64,000 nucleotides of DNA, from positions 5,194,501 to 5,258,500 of the forward strand of contig OX442318.1 in NCBI GenBank assembly GCA_949358305.1, written 5' to 3'. Shown piece by piece: positions 46,101-56,500 of this stretch. Numbering within the stretch: the first letter of the stretch is position 1; each line of letters starts with the position of its first letter. The notes under the pieces were generated by a model. It saw only the letters and a list, made by a program, of their open reading frames with translations, had not been told where the DNA came from and ran no database searches. This DNA is from Strigamia acuminata (taxonomy: Eukaryota > Arthropoda > Chilopoda > Geophilomorpha > Linotaeniidae). The translations under genes were made by a program, and so were the position numbers.

Positions 46101-47308
46101 GCGACGGGACATTGAGGGAGGAGCAGATGGGCGACGCCTTTTGCAGAGATAAAATGGATCATCTTCCGACGGAGTTCGAGGTGGTCGATGGACTCCTCCT
46201 CCATGTGGAGACACGAAGGGGCAAGAAACATTCACAGATCGTAGTACCAAAGAACATGACAGACAGACTAACGAAGGCAGTGCACGAGTCGTGCGGACAC
46301 GCCGACGCGTTTAGGACGCTCTCGAGGTTAAGGAGACGACATTGGTGGAAGGGGATGCGAGGAGGCGTGGAGGGCTTTGTGCGCGGATGTCAGAAGTGCC
46401 AGCGCCAGAATCATCGGACGGCAAAGCCATTTGGGCTCCTGACTAATCGACCCATCCCCCCCAGGCCGTTCCATACGATTGCGATTGATCATGGGGGTCC
46501 GTACCCGTGCAGCGGGGGAAACTTGTTCGTGTTGGCGGCGATCGATTTGTTTTCGAGATTTGTCGTGGCGGTGCCGGTCCGCAATACGAAGGCAGCTACA
46601 TCGGTAGAAAAGGTTAAAACCGATATCTTCGGGCGTTTTGGGCCCGCAAGGAAGATCATTACCGACGCCGGCACCTCATTTATTGCTAAAGAGTTCGTGG
46701 AGTTCGCGGAGGGCGAGGGAGCGGAGGTGGAGGTCTGCCCACCATACCACCACGCCTCTAACGGACTAATTGAGCGGACAATCCAAACTATCGTCCAGAA
46801 GTTGCGTAAGGCCGAGGGTGGTTTGGAGAGGTGGGCGAAGAATTTGTCCGACCAGGTCTGGGCGATAAATAATACAGTGCAGTCGTCGTCACGGATCTCG
46901 CCGTTCGAAATGGTGCACGGATATGTGCCTGACTTTAAAGAGGAGTTGGTGGTGATCGAGGATGAGGATTTGACCGAGGGATTGGAGAGACTCTGGGGAG
47001 ATAGGGAAGAGGCGGTCAGAAACTTGGAGGAGGCGGGTAGGACGCAGAAGGACCGTTTCGACCGAAATCGGGCACCATCCAGTATGCGGGTGGGAGACAG
47101 AGTGCTGTTTACCAAGGGCCACCGAAAAAGGAAGTTTGACGCCCTGTATGAGGGCCCATACACCATCGTGGAACGTTTGGCGACCGAGGTCTTTTTGCTG
47201 GCAGGGGACGACGGACGCACTTGGAAAGCGCACGGGGCACAACTCAAGAGGTTCCAACGGGAAGAGGCCGTGATGGGGACCATCACTACCCCCGGGGTGG
47301 ACGTGTGA
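43187..47308 (+). CDS. Gag-Pol polyprotein of the Ty3/Gypsy element
   Basis: The first Met (MADMKDVYTS) is 38 codons inside a longer open frame; about 1373 residues. In order: a gag capsid-like region (KRDENVEHFIECVERAA...YFLDVDTYDRWRQR), a zinc knuckle C-x2-C-x4-H-x4-C (CWRCNEMGHCSFDC), an aspartic protease with the active site written IDCGANCS (usual D-T/S-G-A) and the later LVIGMDW, reverse transcriptase (GDVAMAFYHV; catalytic YVDD), RNase H (VDASYDGLGATLQQ; FTDNWAVAHM), an integrase zinc domain (H-C pairs around CQKCQRQ), the DDE core (AIDHGGPYP, ITDAGTSF, NGLIERTIQ) and a GPY/F module (LYEGPYTIVE). The stop TGA is the second codon overlapping the 3' LTR, so the coding frame runs into the LTR. 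No frameshift separates gag and pol. Confidence 0.95.
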   Translation: MADMKDVYTSTSEPVLDLLTCDNIRDECLLRGIDVSICKKKNDFLATLLADNVATEAAKVKPGSTQTAIVSTATGLAGQIKVQHEVDTTKGVPVFKGKRDENVEHFIECVERAATLGKWTEHAKIAVANGQLKEEALYWYDIFGKKFVLWSEWAASIRDYFLDVDTYDRWRQRIAARKQLENESLATYFAAKIALIETTKKAFSFSKDDTINVTIEGVRDLHTRDLFRMSKFDSFIELIRKGREIDRNREASGSPPRTTPKEIAKPKTEARTRTPRDETSYKKGMDMSKMQCWRCNEMGHCSFDCPKAKKPEQTEGDAKQQPREAEKKKINICMVKTKCPESNLVVVDCQSAELGGQVEALIDCGANCSTVDQVFVDDSVEIRPNLEKEYFKTANGDKQVLGHVDLNVQIGKMRTRISDVAVVQDSPFPLVIGMDWRKQAGLAWMITGDGDVTFFKEITGLTSTVSCVVRASHQVSAEDRAFGEEVDALVGAVDDDVAATERERLRRVLWTNREAFSEQDELGECVGEECEIRLRHDNPIKTKPRKFSPADEKACNETIALWLRLGICRPSTSQYNFPLWFVKQGENKQKLRPVLDLRRLNEIVDVSMYRMPTIDETIEFLLADQPIYFNVGDVAMAFYHVRLRSGDCHKIAFLTPDGLMELTRMPMGLKISPFKMQEIMDKLCKRVERTAAYVDDVGQASRIVNELISRWEKFLEELIRKGLRVRLSKCQLLRKEVSFLGYIVSRQGKKPDPARMQAIDRFQRFRNARDVRAFLGFAGYHRRFVRGFAAKVKILQALTKKDARFVWTEAHQEAVEAIKKELKACEWLAHFRSDAETCVSVDASYDGLGATLQQRQEGEWVTIAYASRGIPESYRTAHSNELECLAVHWAITEKFRTYLLGTKFILFTDNWAVAHMLAKTDLNRKYARWILDLQEFDFNMKHKKGKENEIPDALSRAIESGAAVALATIKLRDGTLREEQMGDAFCRDKMDHLPTEFEVVDGLLLHVETRRGKKHSQIVVPKNMTDRLTKAVHESCGHADAFRTLSRLRRRHWWKGMRGGVEGFVRGCQKCQRQNHRTAKPFGLLTNRPIPPRPFHTIAIDHGGPYPCSGGNLFVLAAIDLFSRFVVAVPVRNTKAATSVEKVKTDIFGRFGPARKIITDAGTSFIAKEFVEFAEGEGAEVEVCPPYHHASNGLIERTIQTIVQKLRKAEGGLERWAKNLSDQVWAINNTVQSSSRISPFEMVHGYVPDFKEELVVIEDEDLTEGLERLWGDREEAVRNLEEAGRTQKDRFDRNRAPSSMRVGDRVLFTKGHRKRKFDALYEGPYTIVERLATEVFLLAGDDGRTWKAHGAQLKRFQREEAVMGTITTPGVDV

Positions 47309-47558
47309 GGCCATGCGATGACCTCACGTTTCGGCGACGACCTTGCGCCTGGGGCGAACACCTGCCACGCGGCGCACCTGTCGGTGCTATTGATGACATC
47401 ATACCAGGCCGACCAATTACAGAAGCTGTTACACTTTTATTTCGTGATTTCGTTTTGTTTACCTTTGATTTGTAAAAGCTAGATTAAAGCAGTTTGTGCA
47501 CAATTTCCAACTCGAAAGGTTGTTTATTATTTTGTCAGCAGCTTTCTCATGACTAACA
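47304..47558 (+). repeat. 3' LTR
   Basis: Same 255 bp as 42767-43021. The sequence just before it (CCCCGGGGTGGACG) is a poor polypurine tract because it is still coding. Confidence 0.96.
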
Positions 47559-48444
47559 GTAACCAACCACCACAAACCACCAATCACACAAAACTAACCA
47601 CAAATTACCACAAAACCAAATAATATGAATTAAAAAAATAAAAAATTCTCTCAAAAGGTTTCATACAATTAAGGTTTTTGATAGGCTATTTTTATTCCAT
47701 ATTGATTTTCATTGAGTGGGTGGATGAAAGTCTTGTAAGAGCACAACTTCTCCTGACACACCCTTATTGATTTTCTTCTTGATCTTGTAAAACTTAAAAT
47801 CAAAATCAAAGTCAATATCAAATCACTTTCCAAATTAATCAGTAGGCGCATTCAAAAACTCTAAAACGTATGCAAAACTCGTTTCGTGTTTGTACGTGAC
47901 GTCATTCCCAAACTCTAGGGGGCCCCAAGACACACCGCAATGTACTAAAAATAAAAAAAAGGTTGCTATTAAAAATTTTGATAAAGGGGCCCCGAAAAAA
48001 CCTCAAGCCCAGGGCCCCCAAAAGGCTAGATCAAGAAATGTTTAGTGAAAAACGACAAATCCCAATATAGAAAGACGATCGATTGATTTTTTTCTCTCTA
48101 CAAATTGATCAATCCCTTTTGGGAATTGTTGTATATGTATCAGTCTCATTAAAGCAATTTCAGAAAGCAAATAAGCAGAAGCTTTAATGGGTTTGTTGAT
48201 TTGAGAGTATTAGGACATTGGAGTGGGTAAATTGGCTCGCTGATTACATGTATCGCGGTGTCTCGCAAACTATTTTGGCTCAGGAGTCCTTTGCATGCGT
48301 GGAATTTTTTGCGGAGGCACAGTGGCCCATTGATCAACGGCGTTAACAACCTTGGTGTGCATCCGTGACAGCTTAACGAAGTAGAAAATAATCTATCAGA
48401 ATAAATTTAGAAGTTTTAATCTTCTTAATTACTAATGTCTAAGG

Positions 48445-48690
48445 CAGCGGTCGACAATAACCGCGATGACATTTTAGCGACGTTTTTCCCTCGGTTTCTT
48501 TGGTTTTTCGGTGTTTTTTTCTTCTTGTTTTTTATGTTTTTTTAGGTTTTATTGTTAGTTTTTGGGTTGTGTGTGTTAATTGGGAGGGGTTTATTATTAC
48601 TAGTAAGTATTATGAGTTTTTTTTTTCTGGACCTCGATAAAAATTTTCAATAGTATCCAGACCCCACTTAAAATTAATTACCGACCCCTA
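48445..48690. mobile_element. hAT-type MITE with 8-bp target duplication
   Basis: 246 bp from CAGCGGTCGACAATAA to TTACCGACCCCTA, flanked on both sides by GTCTAAGG (48437-48444 and 48691-48698). The 8-bp duplication and the CAG-ended TIR define a hAT element. A related right end lies at 23226-23298. Confidence 0.88.
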
Positions 48691-48967
48691 GTCTAAGGGA
48701 ATAAAAGTTTTAAAAAATTATTCATTTTTAAACATTTTAAACAAGTTTCAAGATTTCTTAAGTATACAAAGGTGTAGCCGGTTATTTACTAGGATACGCC
48801 CAGAACAGGTACATCGCTTTACCAATTGGGAAGCATTCGAAGATCTTTTTCTAGAACGTTTTGATCTCGTCCCACCCACACGAGCAAGATTACTAAGAAA
48901 TGTTTCTTGCTTTTGTCGCTTGTATTTGTACTGAAAGTTGGGATCAAGTCACCTTTTGCTCTTTACT

Positions 48968-49165
48968 ATAGATGTGAGGTCTTTTAGGCTTTTTGAAAGA
49001 TCTTTTAGGCTTTTTGAAAGGTCTTTTAGGCTTTTTGAAAAGTCTTTTAGGCTTTTTGAAGGGTCATCTTTTTGGCTTTTTGAATGGTTTTTTAGGCTTT
49101 TTGTAAAGTCTTTTAGGCTTTTTATGAGGTCTTTTAGGCTTTTTATGAGGTCCTTTAGCCGTTTT
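48968..49165. repeat. 21-bp minisatellite
   Basis: Nine or so copies of AGGTCTTTTAGGCTTTTTGA(A), upstream of the kinase gene. Confidence 0.9.
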
Positions 49166-49391
49166 GCAAGATATACCAAGGTGTAAAAAGATTCTTCACA
49201 ATGGCGAAAATGGTTGAATTTGTCTGGTCATAAGTTTTTTTTTTTTAATTTGTAATTGAATTTGTGAATATTATTACAAAGATGTTTATTTAAATTTTAA
49301 TACAGTACAGAGCCTTGTTAACACCCAGCAACATTTATTTGTGTTTTTTTTCAGATCCCACGAGCAAATTTTACCGATCTAAAAATAGTCG

Positions 49392-51095
49392 ATGAATTCC
49401 AACCGGTCCAGCATAATAAATAGCATGAAGGATCTGCAACTCGTTGAGCACCAGCTGGACGATGGTTACATAATCCACAAAACGTTGGGGAAAGGTGTTT
49501 ACGGTCACGTGCAACTGGCCACTCACAAGCGCACGTGTTTTACAGTTGCTCTCAAATCCGTCCATAAAGATCGGACCAAACTAAAGGACTTTTTAAAAGA
49601 GCTGCATTACAACTACTTCTTATCACCGCACAGAAACATATTGACATGTTATCAAGTTGCCTTTCAAACACCTGATGCCTTTGTATACGCACAAGAAGTT
49701 GCACGATTTGGAGACTTGACACAATTCATGAGGGGAAACGAGTTAGACGAGAATAAGGCAAAACCCATCATTCAACAGGTATGTCATTTTATTTATTCGT
49801 AATGGAAAAAATTGTCAAAAATTTATTTTTCGGACCAAAAATTCATTTTACGGACCAAAAATTCATTTTACGGACCAAAAATTTATTTTACGGACCAAAA
49901 ATCCATTTTACGGACCAAAAATTCATTTTACCAACTAAAAAGTAAAAACATCCAATTTTTGGTCCAAAACATCCAATTTTTGGTCCAAACCATCCAATTT
50001 TTGCCCCAAAACATCCAATTTTTGGCCCAAAACATCCAATTTTTGTGTGTGAACCATTGAACCAAAATGGCCACCTTCTGATACGTTTACTGGATCCACT
50101 AGTGTTGACGAGCAATTAACCGAATTCTATAAAAAGAGAAAAGACGTGCTGAAATAACCATGTCAGGGAAACATGGTAAAAGTGGCATGTTTTCCTCTTA
50201 AATTTCACCTTTGATGAAAGGCGATGTCTTTCAGTTACTTGGATGTTGCTATTGGCTACAAGAATTGCTTCGGCACGACTAAATTTAAACATTTCTTTCC
50301 ACATTTCACTTATAAACAAGATATAAATAACTTGTATCTTCAGAAATTGATTATCCAGTTTACAAATACCTATTTTTAACTCTTCGCTTATAAATGAAAA
50401 CTTCAATAATATTGATTTCATATTTACCAACTTATTTGCAGGTGTCATCTGCTCTGGATTTCATGCACAGTAAACAACTAGTCCACAGGGACATCAAACC
50501 ACAGAACATCTTAGTGTTCCAAGAGAATGAAATATTGGTTAAGTTAGCGGACTTCGGTCTGACATGTGCTGCTGGTACTTTAGTTAAGAAATCAAACATT
50601 TGTCCTTCCAATTCACCACCAGAAGTATTCAATGCAATTTTCAACGAAGGTTACCACGTAGAAACACCATCAGATTCTTGGCAATTGGCAATGCTGATTT
50701 ATTACTGTCTTAAAATTTATTTACCTTGGGAAAAAGCTGAGATCACAGATCCAAATTACACAGAATTTGTCAAGTGGCAGAAAAGAAAAGTCCAAAGGAC
50801 CCCCAGATACTTCAAATCATTCTCAGCCAGATTGAACAGACTGTTTAGGAAGATGTTGGACCCAAAGCCGGGTAAAAGGGCACCGGTTAAAGAAGTGTTC
50901 AAGTACATGAATGACCAATGGTTGAGTCCAGACAATGGTGGAATCTCTAAATCGGAGAGCAGCAAGAGTAAAGAGTCGAGGAACGAAGACGATGGTTTGG
51001 AGAATATGCTGGCAAAGCATGGTGTTGATGTTAGTGTTGATAGGATGGCCAAAAAGAAGATGGTCCAAGATTGGGTTATGAGCATGTCTGAATGA
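49392..51095 (+). CDS. SBK1: SBK1-like serine/threonine kinase (SH3-binding kinase family)
   Basis: Two coding exons, 49392-49778 and 50442-51095, joined at CAACAG|GTATG ... TTTGCAG|GTGTC, phase 0, giving 346 residues. Kinase motifs: glycine loop GKGVYGHVQLA, VAIK-type Lys in VALKSVHK, HRDIKPQN catalytic loop, DFGLTCAAGT, the P+1 region SNSPPEVF in the SBK style, and SDSWQLAMLIYYCL for helix F. The pattern of short N-lobe, EVARFGDLTQFM hinge and SPPE matches SBK1/SBK2/SBK3. A Ser/Lys-rich C-terminal tail follows (SKSESSKSKESRNED). Substrates are not well known for this family. The intron holds a minisatellite (49815-50050). A 5' UTR intron is likely, because an acceptor lies at 49352 just before the start exon. 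Confidence 0.85.
49815..50050. repeat. 20-bp-type minisatellite in kinase intron
   Basis: First block: about six copies of TTTTACGGACCAAAAATTCA. Second block: about five copies of ATCCAATTTTTGGTCCAAAAC. The two blocks share the TTGGTCC word in opposite orientation. Confidence 0.85.
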
Positions 51096-51312
51096 AATAA
51101 AATGATTATCTATTTATACACACTTTTAGCTGGGGCCATTGCTGCAATATTTTGCCAACCAGCTGCCATTTAATAAGATACCGTATTTCCTCGATTAAGA
51201 TAAGCAACTGAGAGAGATTTTATATAGGAGTTGCACTTGGGGTGACCAGGTGTGGTCAATGTAAAAGCTGGACAATACACAGTGGTGTAGCGAGACATTA
51301 ATGTGTCCATCG

Positions 51313-51872
51313 CAGGGCCGTGCCAACCTATGAGGCAAAGAAGCGGCAAAATGACAGAGGCGGCAATTTTGGCCCAGATTTTTTTTCCCATCCCGAAAAT
51401 GTTTTCAGACATACCGTATATTTGTAAATAGCGCACCTGTGCGCTATTAAAAAATAATAATTTTGACCCGCGCGGTTTTCGAGGCCCGCGCTCTATTTAA
51501 ACCCAGCGTCGGCCAAATGGTTTTTTGACCTTATCGGCAACGAAAAACACCTAAAAGTGTGACAATTGAGACGTTTTCCATACGTTTCGGTAATTTTCTG
51601 CCGAAACGTATGCAAAACGTGTCATTTGTCATCCTTTTCTGGCATATTTCGGGCATCCAATTGTGTACCCGCGCACAATTCGAGGCCCGTGCGTTATTGG
51701 CAAAAATAAAATTTGCCCCGCGTGCAATTCGAGGTCCGCGGGCTATTAGAGGCCCGCGTAGTAATCGATAATATACGGTATTCAGAAATAGCCATTACCA
51801 TTTTTTGGGGGGCGGCGGCGGCGGCATTTTTAATGCTCGCCTCACCATAGATATTTTCTAGGAACAGCCCTG
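51313..51872. mobile_element. Nested hAT-like element, ends CAGGGC(C/T)GT(G/T)CC
   Basis: Left CAGGGCCGTGCCAAC, right GGAACAGCCCTG. No clear 8-bp duplication remains. Confidence 0.55.
51414..51778. mobile_element. Innermost MITE, TIR CCGTATAT
   Basis: TA-flanked. Left CCGTATATTTGTAAATAGCGC, right ATCGATAATATACGG. Internal GAGGCCCGCG-type words are repeated five times (51480-51760). Confidence 0.75.
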
Positions 51873-52482
51873 GTTCCGTGTGCAAGTTGGATGATGGACC
51901 CTTTAGCAGAGCCATAGCTAAAATTTTTATCCTCCAAAAACTTAAAAAAACGGTAACACTTTATCCTCCACGGGCCCCTTAGACTCATGGGCTCGCGTTT
52001 GGACCTATGCCACTGACGATAATGATATCTCAAAAAATAAACCATGCAAACTGGAAAAAATGTTCTGCTCACTTCATTCGAATGTCTGAATTCGAATTGT
52101 CAGGATAATTTTACTGAAAAACATTCCCAGGACATCGTGACACATCATGAAAAATCGAGCTGTCCCGGTAAAACCGGGACATCTGGCCACCCTTGTTCGA
52201 GGGCAACTACGATTTGCTAGTGTGTTACGAGAAACGAAATGAATTTAAAGCATAATGAATGTAGAATGAGCGTAGAACTAACGGAATGAATGCGAAACAA
52301 ATGTAGAACGATAAACATAACCAGAATTTATAAAACACCTAAAATAATTAATTGCACACATTGATTTTCCCACCAAATTATTGAATCTACTCCCCAATTT
52401 CAGTTAATGTTCCCCGGTAACCTTTTTAAGACGTTTTTGAAGTTTTGAGCACGTTTTTACGATATTACTCGAAGAAATACGG

Positions 52483-53548
52483 TAGCATCAAAATGACAGA
52501 AATGTGTACAAGAAAGCCTGTAACATAAATTGGGGGCCCTCAAGTACCACTATCCCTTATCTTGCAATATCCATGTTTTTTGCACACCCTAAGGTTGGTT
52601 TGACTCTGTAATTGACTATTATACCATGCGATTTCGAGATGGCAGCCCCCAATGTATAGTTTTATGATGCAGAGAAGCATCCAGGCGTATTTTAATCGAA
52701 TAGAATGAATCTGGCGCCACTAATACGTCATTAGTTCTCGTTTTTGCATGGGAGACTGCATTTGTTTTGATTTCTTTTATTTCTTAATAATGTTGAAAGC
52801 AGCATTCCTAACAATATTTATTTTGTATGGAGAAATTTGTATATGTATTTATTTATGGATGTTGAATTGAATACCAATATGAAATAAAGTGAAATAGAAT
52901 ATACAATTAAGATTTTCTAACAATTATTTCTGCTATTTCAAGTTCAGATTTCAACATATGTGCTAACATGTGATGCGTAATGGATCATGTGACTATTATC
53001 TCCCTCTGTTGTCCAAAAATGAAAACATCTTTCATTCCAAAATCGTTTTTTTCTAAATGTATTAAGGTTTTATCAATTTTTAAACCTCAAACTGAATTTT
53101 ATAAACACCCAATTCCTTAAATTTCCCATTTTTTATTAAATTTTCCAAATATTTACAATTTTTCCTTCACCGTTTTCGTATCGGCGCATGCGCATTTCCG
53201 TCAAACCAATACCCAAAACCCCCACCAGAGCGCGAAACAACCAAGCTGGAAAAAAAAATGCTGTCAGTCATCCGCAATGTTTCGATTTCAGCTATCCTAA
53301 TTCTATCTACCACCTCGAACTAACCAACCATTCAACTCCAACCAAAAACCCGGTAAGCCGCCACACCGAAAAACACCGCCCGCCGCCATCTTAGAACCAA
53401 AACCAAAACAAATCGAAACCAACAATCAACGCCCAACGAAAACAGCAACGAAAAACCCCCCAAAAAACCCCCAAAAAACCCAAAACCAATCCAAAAACCC
53501 CAAAAAAAACACTAAAAAACACCAATTTCTATCCGCAGATTTCCAAGC
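52483..53548. other. Intergenic and VCPIP1 5' flank
   Basis: No gene recognised in 52483-53170. From about 53180 the sequence becomes C/A-rich and probably holds the VCPIP1 leader. The start ATG at 53549 follows an acceptor-like CTATCCGCAG at 53540. Confidence 0.45.
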
Positions 53549-56500
53549 ATGGCGAGCCTCTCGAGCCGCTACCTGAGCGGCGTCTGCCCGGACGAGAAAT
53601 GCGGCGCCAAACTCATCTTTCCGTCGTACGACATCAGCGTGGAATGCACGAATTGCGGCCAACGACACGAACAAACAAATTTAATAAACCTCGAGGAAGT
53701 GACCAACCCCAACGTGGCCCTTCACAATTTAATCCGCACGCTGCTGGTGTCGAATAAGGAGATGAAAAAGGGGGTCGAGATGGTGAAAGTGAAGGGGCTC
53801 AGCAATTACCACTGCAAATTGTTGTCGCCGTTCTTGACGTATTACGGAATGGACAAGAGGACTTGGCGCGCATGTCCGTTGAAGGAGCTGAACCAAGGAG
53901 AGGTGTTCGAGTGCGCTTTGTTGGCGGACCGGGCATTTCTGATCGATCCCGAGCACGTTGAGATTATTGGTTACGGGCGGGACGTGAGCGGGAGCGGGAG
54001 TTATTTGGCGGACACGTTGAAGTTGATTCGGGAGTCGAATTTAGGCGAAGAGTGTTTGGTGCCGATCCACGCGGATGGGGACGGCCATTGTTTGGTGCAT
54101 GCGGTGTCCAAGTCGCTGGTCGGGCGGGAGTTGTTTTGGCATCCGTTGAGGATTTGTTTGAAGAAGCATTTCGAGGCGAATGTGCATGTTTATACGGTAT
54201 GGTGGTGGGATTGGGTGTTTGTTTGGGTTATTTGGTGTGAAAATTGTGGTTTTTTAGTTGGAATTGTGTTTTTTTTTAGTGAAAATTGAAGTTTTTTAAG
54301 TGAAAATTGAATTTTTTAAGTAAAAATTGAATTTTTTAAGTGAAAATTGAATTTTTAAAGTGAAAATTGAATTTATTAAGTGAAAATTGAATTTATTAAG
54401 TGAAAATTGAATTTATTAAGTGAAAATTGAATTTTTTAAGTGAAAATTGAATTTTTTAAGTGAAAATTGAATTTTTTAAGTGAAAATTGAATTTTTTAAG
54501 TGAAAATTGAATTTTTTAAGTGAAAATTGAATTTTTTAAGTGAAAATTGAATTTTTTAAGGGGAAATTTAATTTTTTAGGGGGAAATTGAATTTATTTAG
54601 TGGAAAAGTGAATGTTTTAAGTGGAAATTGAATTTATGAGGTAAAAAATTTGATTTTTTAAATTTTTTAAGATAAATATTCCGTTTCTTTTAATATTTTA
54701 AGAAAAATATTCAATTTTTAGAATTTTTTTAAGGAAATATTCAATTTTTAGAATTTTTTAAGGAAATATTCAAATTTTGGAATTTTTTAAGGAAAAAAAT
54801 TGAATATTTTGAATTTTTTAATATTTTAAGGAAAAAAATCGAATATTTTAAATTTTTTAATATTTTAAGGAAAAAAATCGAATATTTTGAATTTTTTAAT
54901 ATTTTAAGGAAAATTTAAATATTTTTAAAGTGAATGTTGCATTTATAATGTAAAAAAATCACATAATTGCTTTCAAATCGTTGAAAATATTCAGTTATGT
55001 GAATATTTGTTTATAACAGCCAAAATTATCTTATAATTTTAATTTCTAGGATTTATTTCGTGATTTTATTGACGCTACCGAATGGTCCGGCATCATTGCG
55101 GAATGCGATCCGGAATTTCAACCGACCGATGGCGAACTTTTAGGCCTCAGGAATATTCACGTGTTCGGACTAGCCAATGTGCTGCATAGACCGATTATTC
55201 TATTAGACTCTCTCAGTGGAATGCAAAGTTCTGGAGATTATTCTGGTAATTTTATATTTTTAGCTTTTTTTGTTTTATGACATTTGGAAATTTGACATTT
55301 GTCGTTTATTAACGATTGATTTGTTGCAGCTCTCTTTTTACCGGGACTCGTCGAACCCGCAGAATGCATCGGGAAATCCGGTGAATTGAATAAACCGTTG
55401 TGCATCGCGTGGAGCAGTTCGGGAAGGAATCATTACATTCCATTAGTTGGAATTAAAAGGGGTAAATCGGAATATGTCTTAAGAAATATTTTTCACTGAA
55501 AAATAATGGACGTTTTTAATATAATGAAAGATTTTGTGGTGAAAATAACACTTTTAGGCGAAAATAACAATTTTTAGGAGAAAATAACAATTTTTAAGGG
55601 AAAATAACTATTTTCAGACAATATACAATTTTCAAACAAAATCTAACAATTTTCAGGCAAAATCTAACAATTTTCGGACGAAAAATTAACAATTTTCAGG
55701 CGAAATTTAACAATTTTCAGGCGAAAATTAACAATTTTCAGGCGAATATTAACAATTTTCAGGCGAAAATTAACAATTTTCAGGCGAAAATTAACAATTT
55801 CTTGTGAAAAAACAATTTCCGACAAATAATAACAATTTTTGGACAAATATACCAATTTTCGGACAAATATACCAATTTTCGGACAAAATTTACCAATTTT
55901 TCGACTAATATACCAATTTTCCGACAAAAAATAACAATTTTCGGACAAATTTACAATTTTCTGACAAAATATACCAATTTTCCGACTAATACATCAATTT
56001 TCGGACAAATATACCAATTTTCGGACAAATATACCAATTTTCGGACAAATATACCAATTTTCGGACAAATATACCAATTTTCGGATAAAATATACCAATT
56101 TTCGTACAAATAGTGATAATTTCCAATCAAAATCTAACAATTTTCGTTTATTCTTACCTCCCAGTTTAAACAATTATTTACAAAAAAAAACAACAAGAAA
56201 TTAATCCAAACTTGAATCATTTATTTATTCGTCCAGGTCACGGACGACTTCCAAGACTACCCAGACTACTCGTGCCAAAACCATGGGGTGTATCCGAATC
56301 CCTAGTAGACAAATACGTAGAATTCGACCGCGACGACTACTGCGTAATCGGCGGCGACAAATGCCTCCCTGACAACTACATCCTCCGCCTCGCCACAGCG
56401 ATGGAAGAAGTCTTTTTGAGCGAAAATCGCGTTCATCCCTCGATAGTCGCCGACGTCCACCACTACGTGTACAAACGGAGCGGATTAGTTGGAGTCCAAC

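Larger units (their letters stand above)
42767..47558 (+). mobile_element. Intact Ty3/Gypsy (Mag-like) LTR retrotransposon
   Basis: 4792 bp bounded by two 255-bp LTRs, TG...CA ended, that I read as identical. The 5-bp duplication GTAAC occurs at 42762-42766 and 47559-47563. A primer-binding site follows the 5' LTR directly. One long gag-pol frame, no env. Integrase follows RNase H, the Ty3/Gypsy order. Identical LTRs imply very recent insertion, and the element is probably capable of movement. It is clearly more GC-rich than the surrounding sequence. Confidence 0.96.
47559..49390. other. Intergenic between the retrotransposon and the SBK-like kinase
   Basis: It contains a lone TIR-like TAGGCGCATTCAAAAACTC at about 47844, the hAT MITE at 48445-48690 and the minisatellite at 48968-49165. 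A 5' non-coding exon boundary (TTTTTTTCAG|ATCCCACG, 49353) precedes the kinase start. No other gene recognised. Confidence 0.5.
51280..52015. mobile_element. Nested hAT-like element, ends CAGTGG(T/C)(G/A)TAG
   Basis: Left CAGTGGTGTAGCGAG, right GGACCTATGCCACTG. The 8-bp flanks ACAATACA and ACGATAAT agree only in part, so the pairing is tentative. Confidence 0.55.
51181..52482. mobile_element. Outer MITE of a nested set, TIR CCGTATTTC(C/T)TCGA(T/G)TAA
   Basis: Left TACCGTATTTCCTCGATTAA and right TTACTCGAAGAAATACGGTA with TA at both borders, a Tc1/mariner/pogo-style duplication. Three other pairs of ends lie inside it in strictly nested order. Confidence 0.78.

Noticed and set aside
46489-47361. 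290-codon minus-strand frame in the retrotransposon
   Set aside because: Antisense shadow of the integrase region, caused by GC-rich codon use.
47844-47880. A third TAGGCGC-type MITE
   Set aside because: Only one end was found; no right TIR within the next 1.5 kb.
53426-53674. 82-codon minus-strand frame over the VCPIP1 start
   Set aside because: Antisense shadow of the VCPIP1 first exon and its leader.
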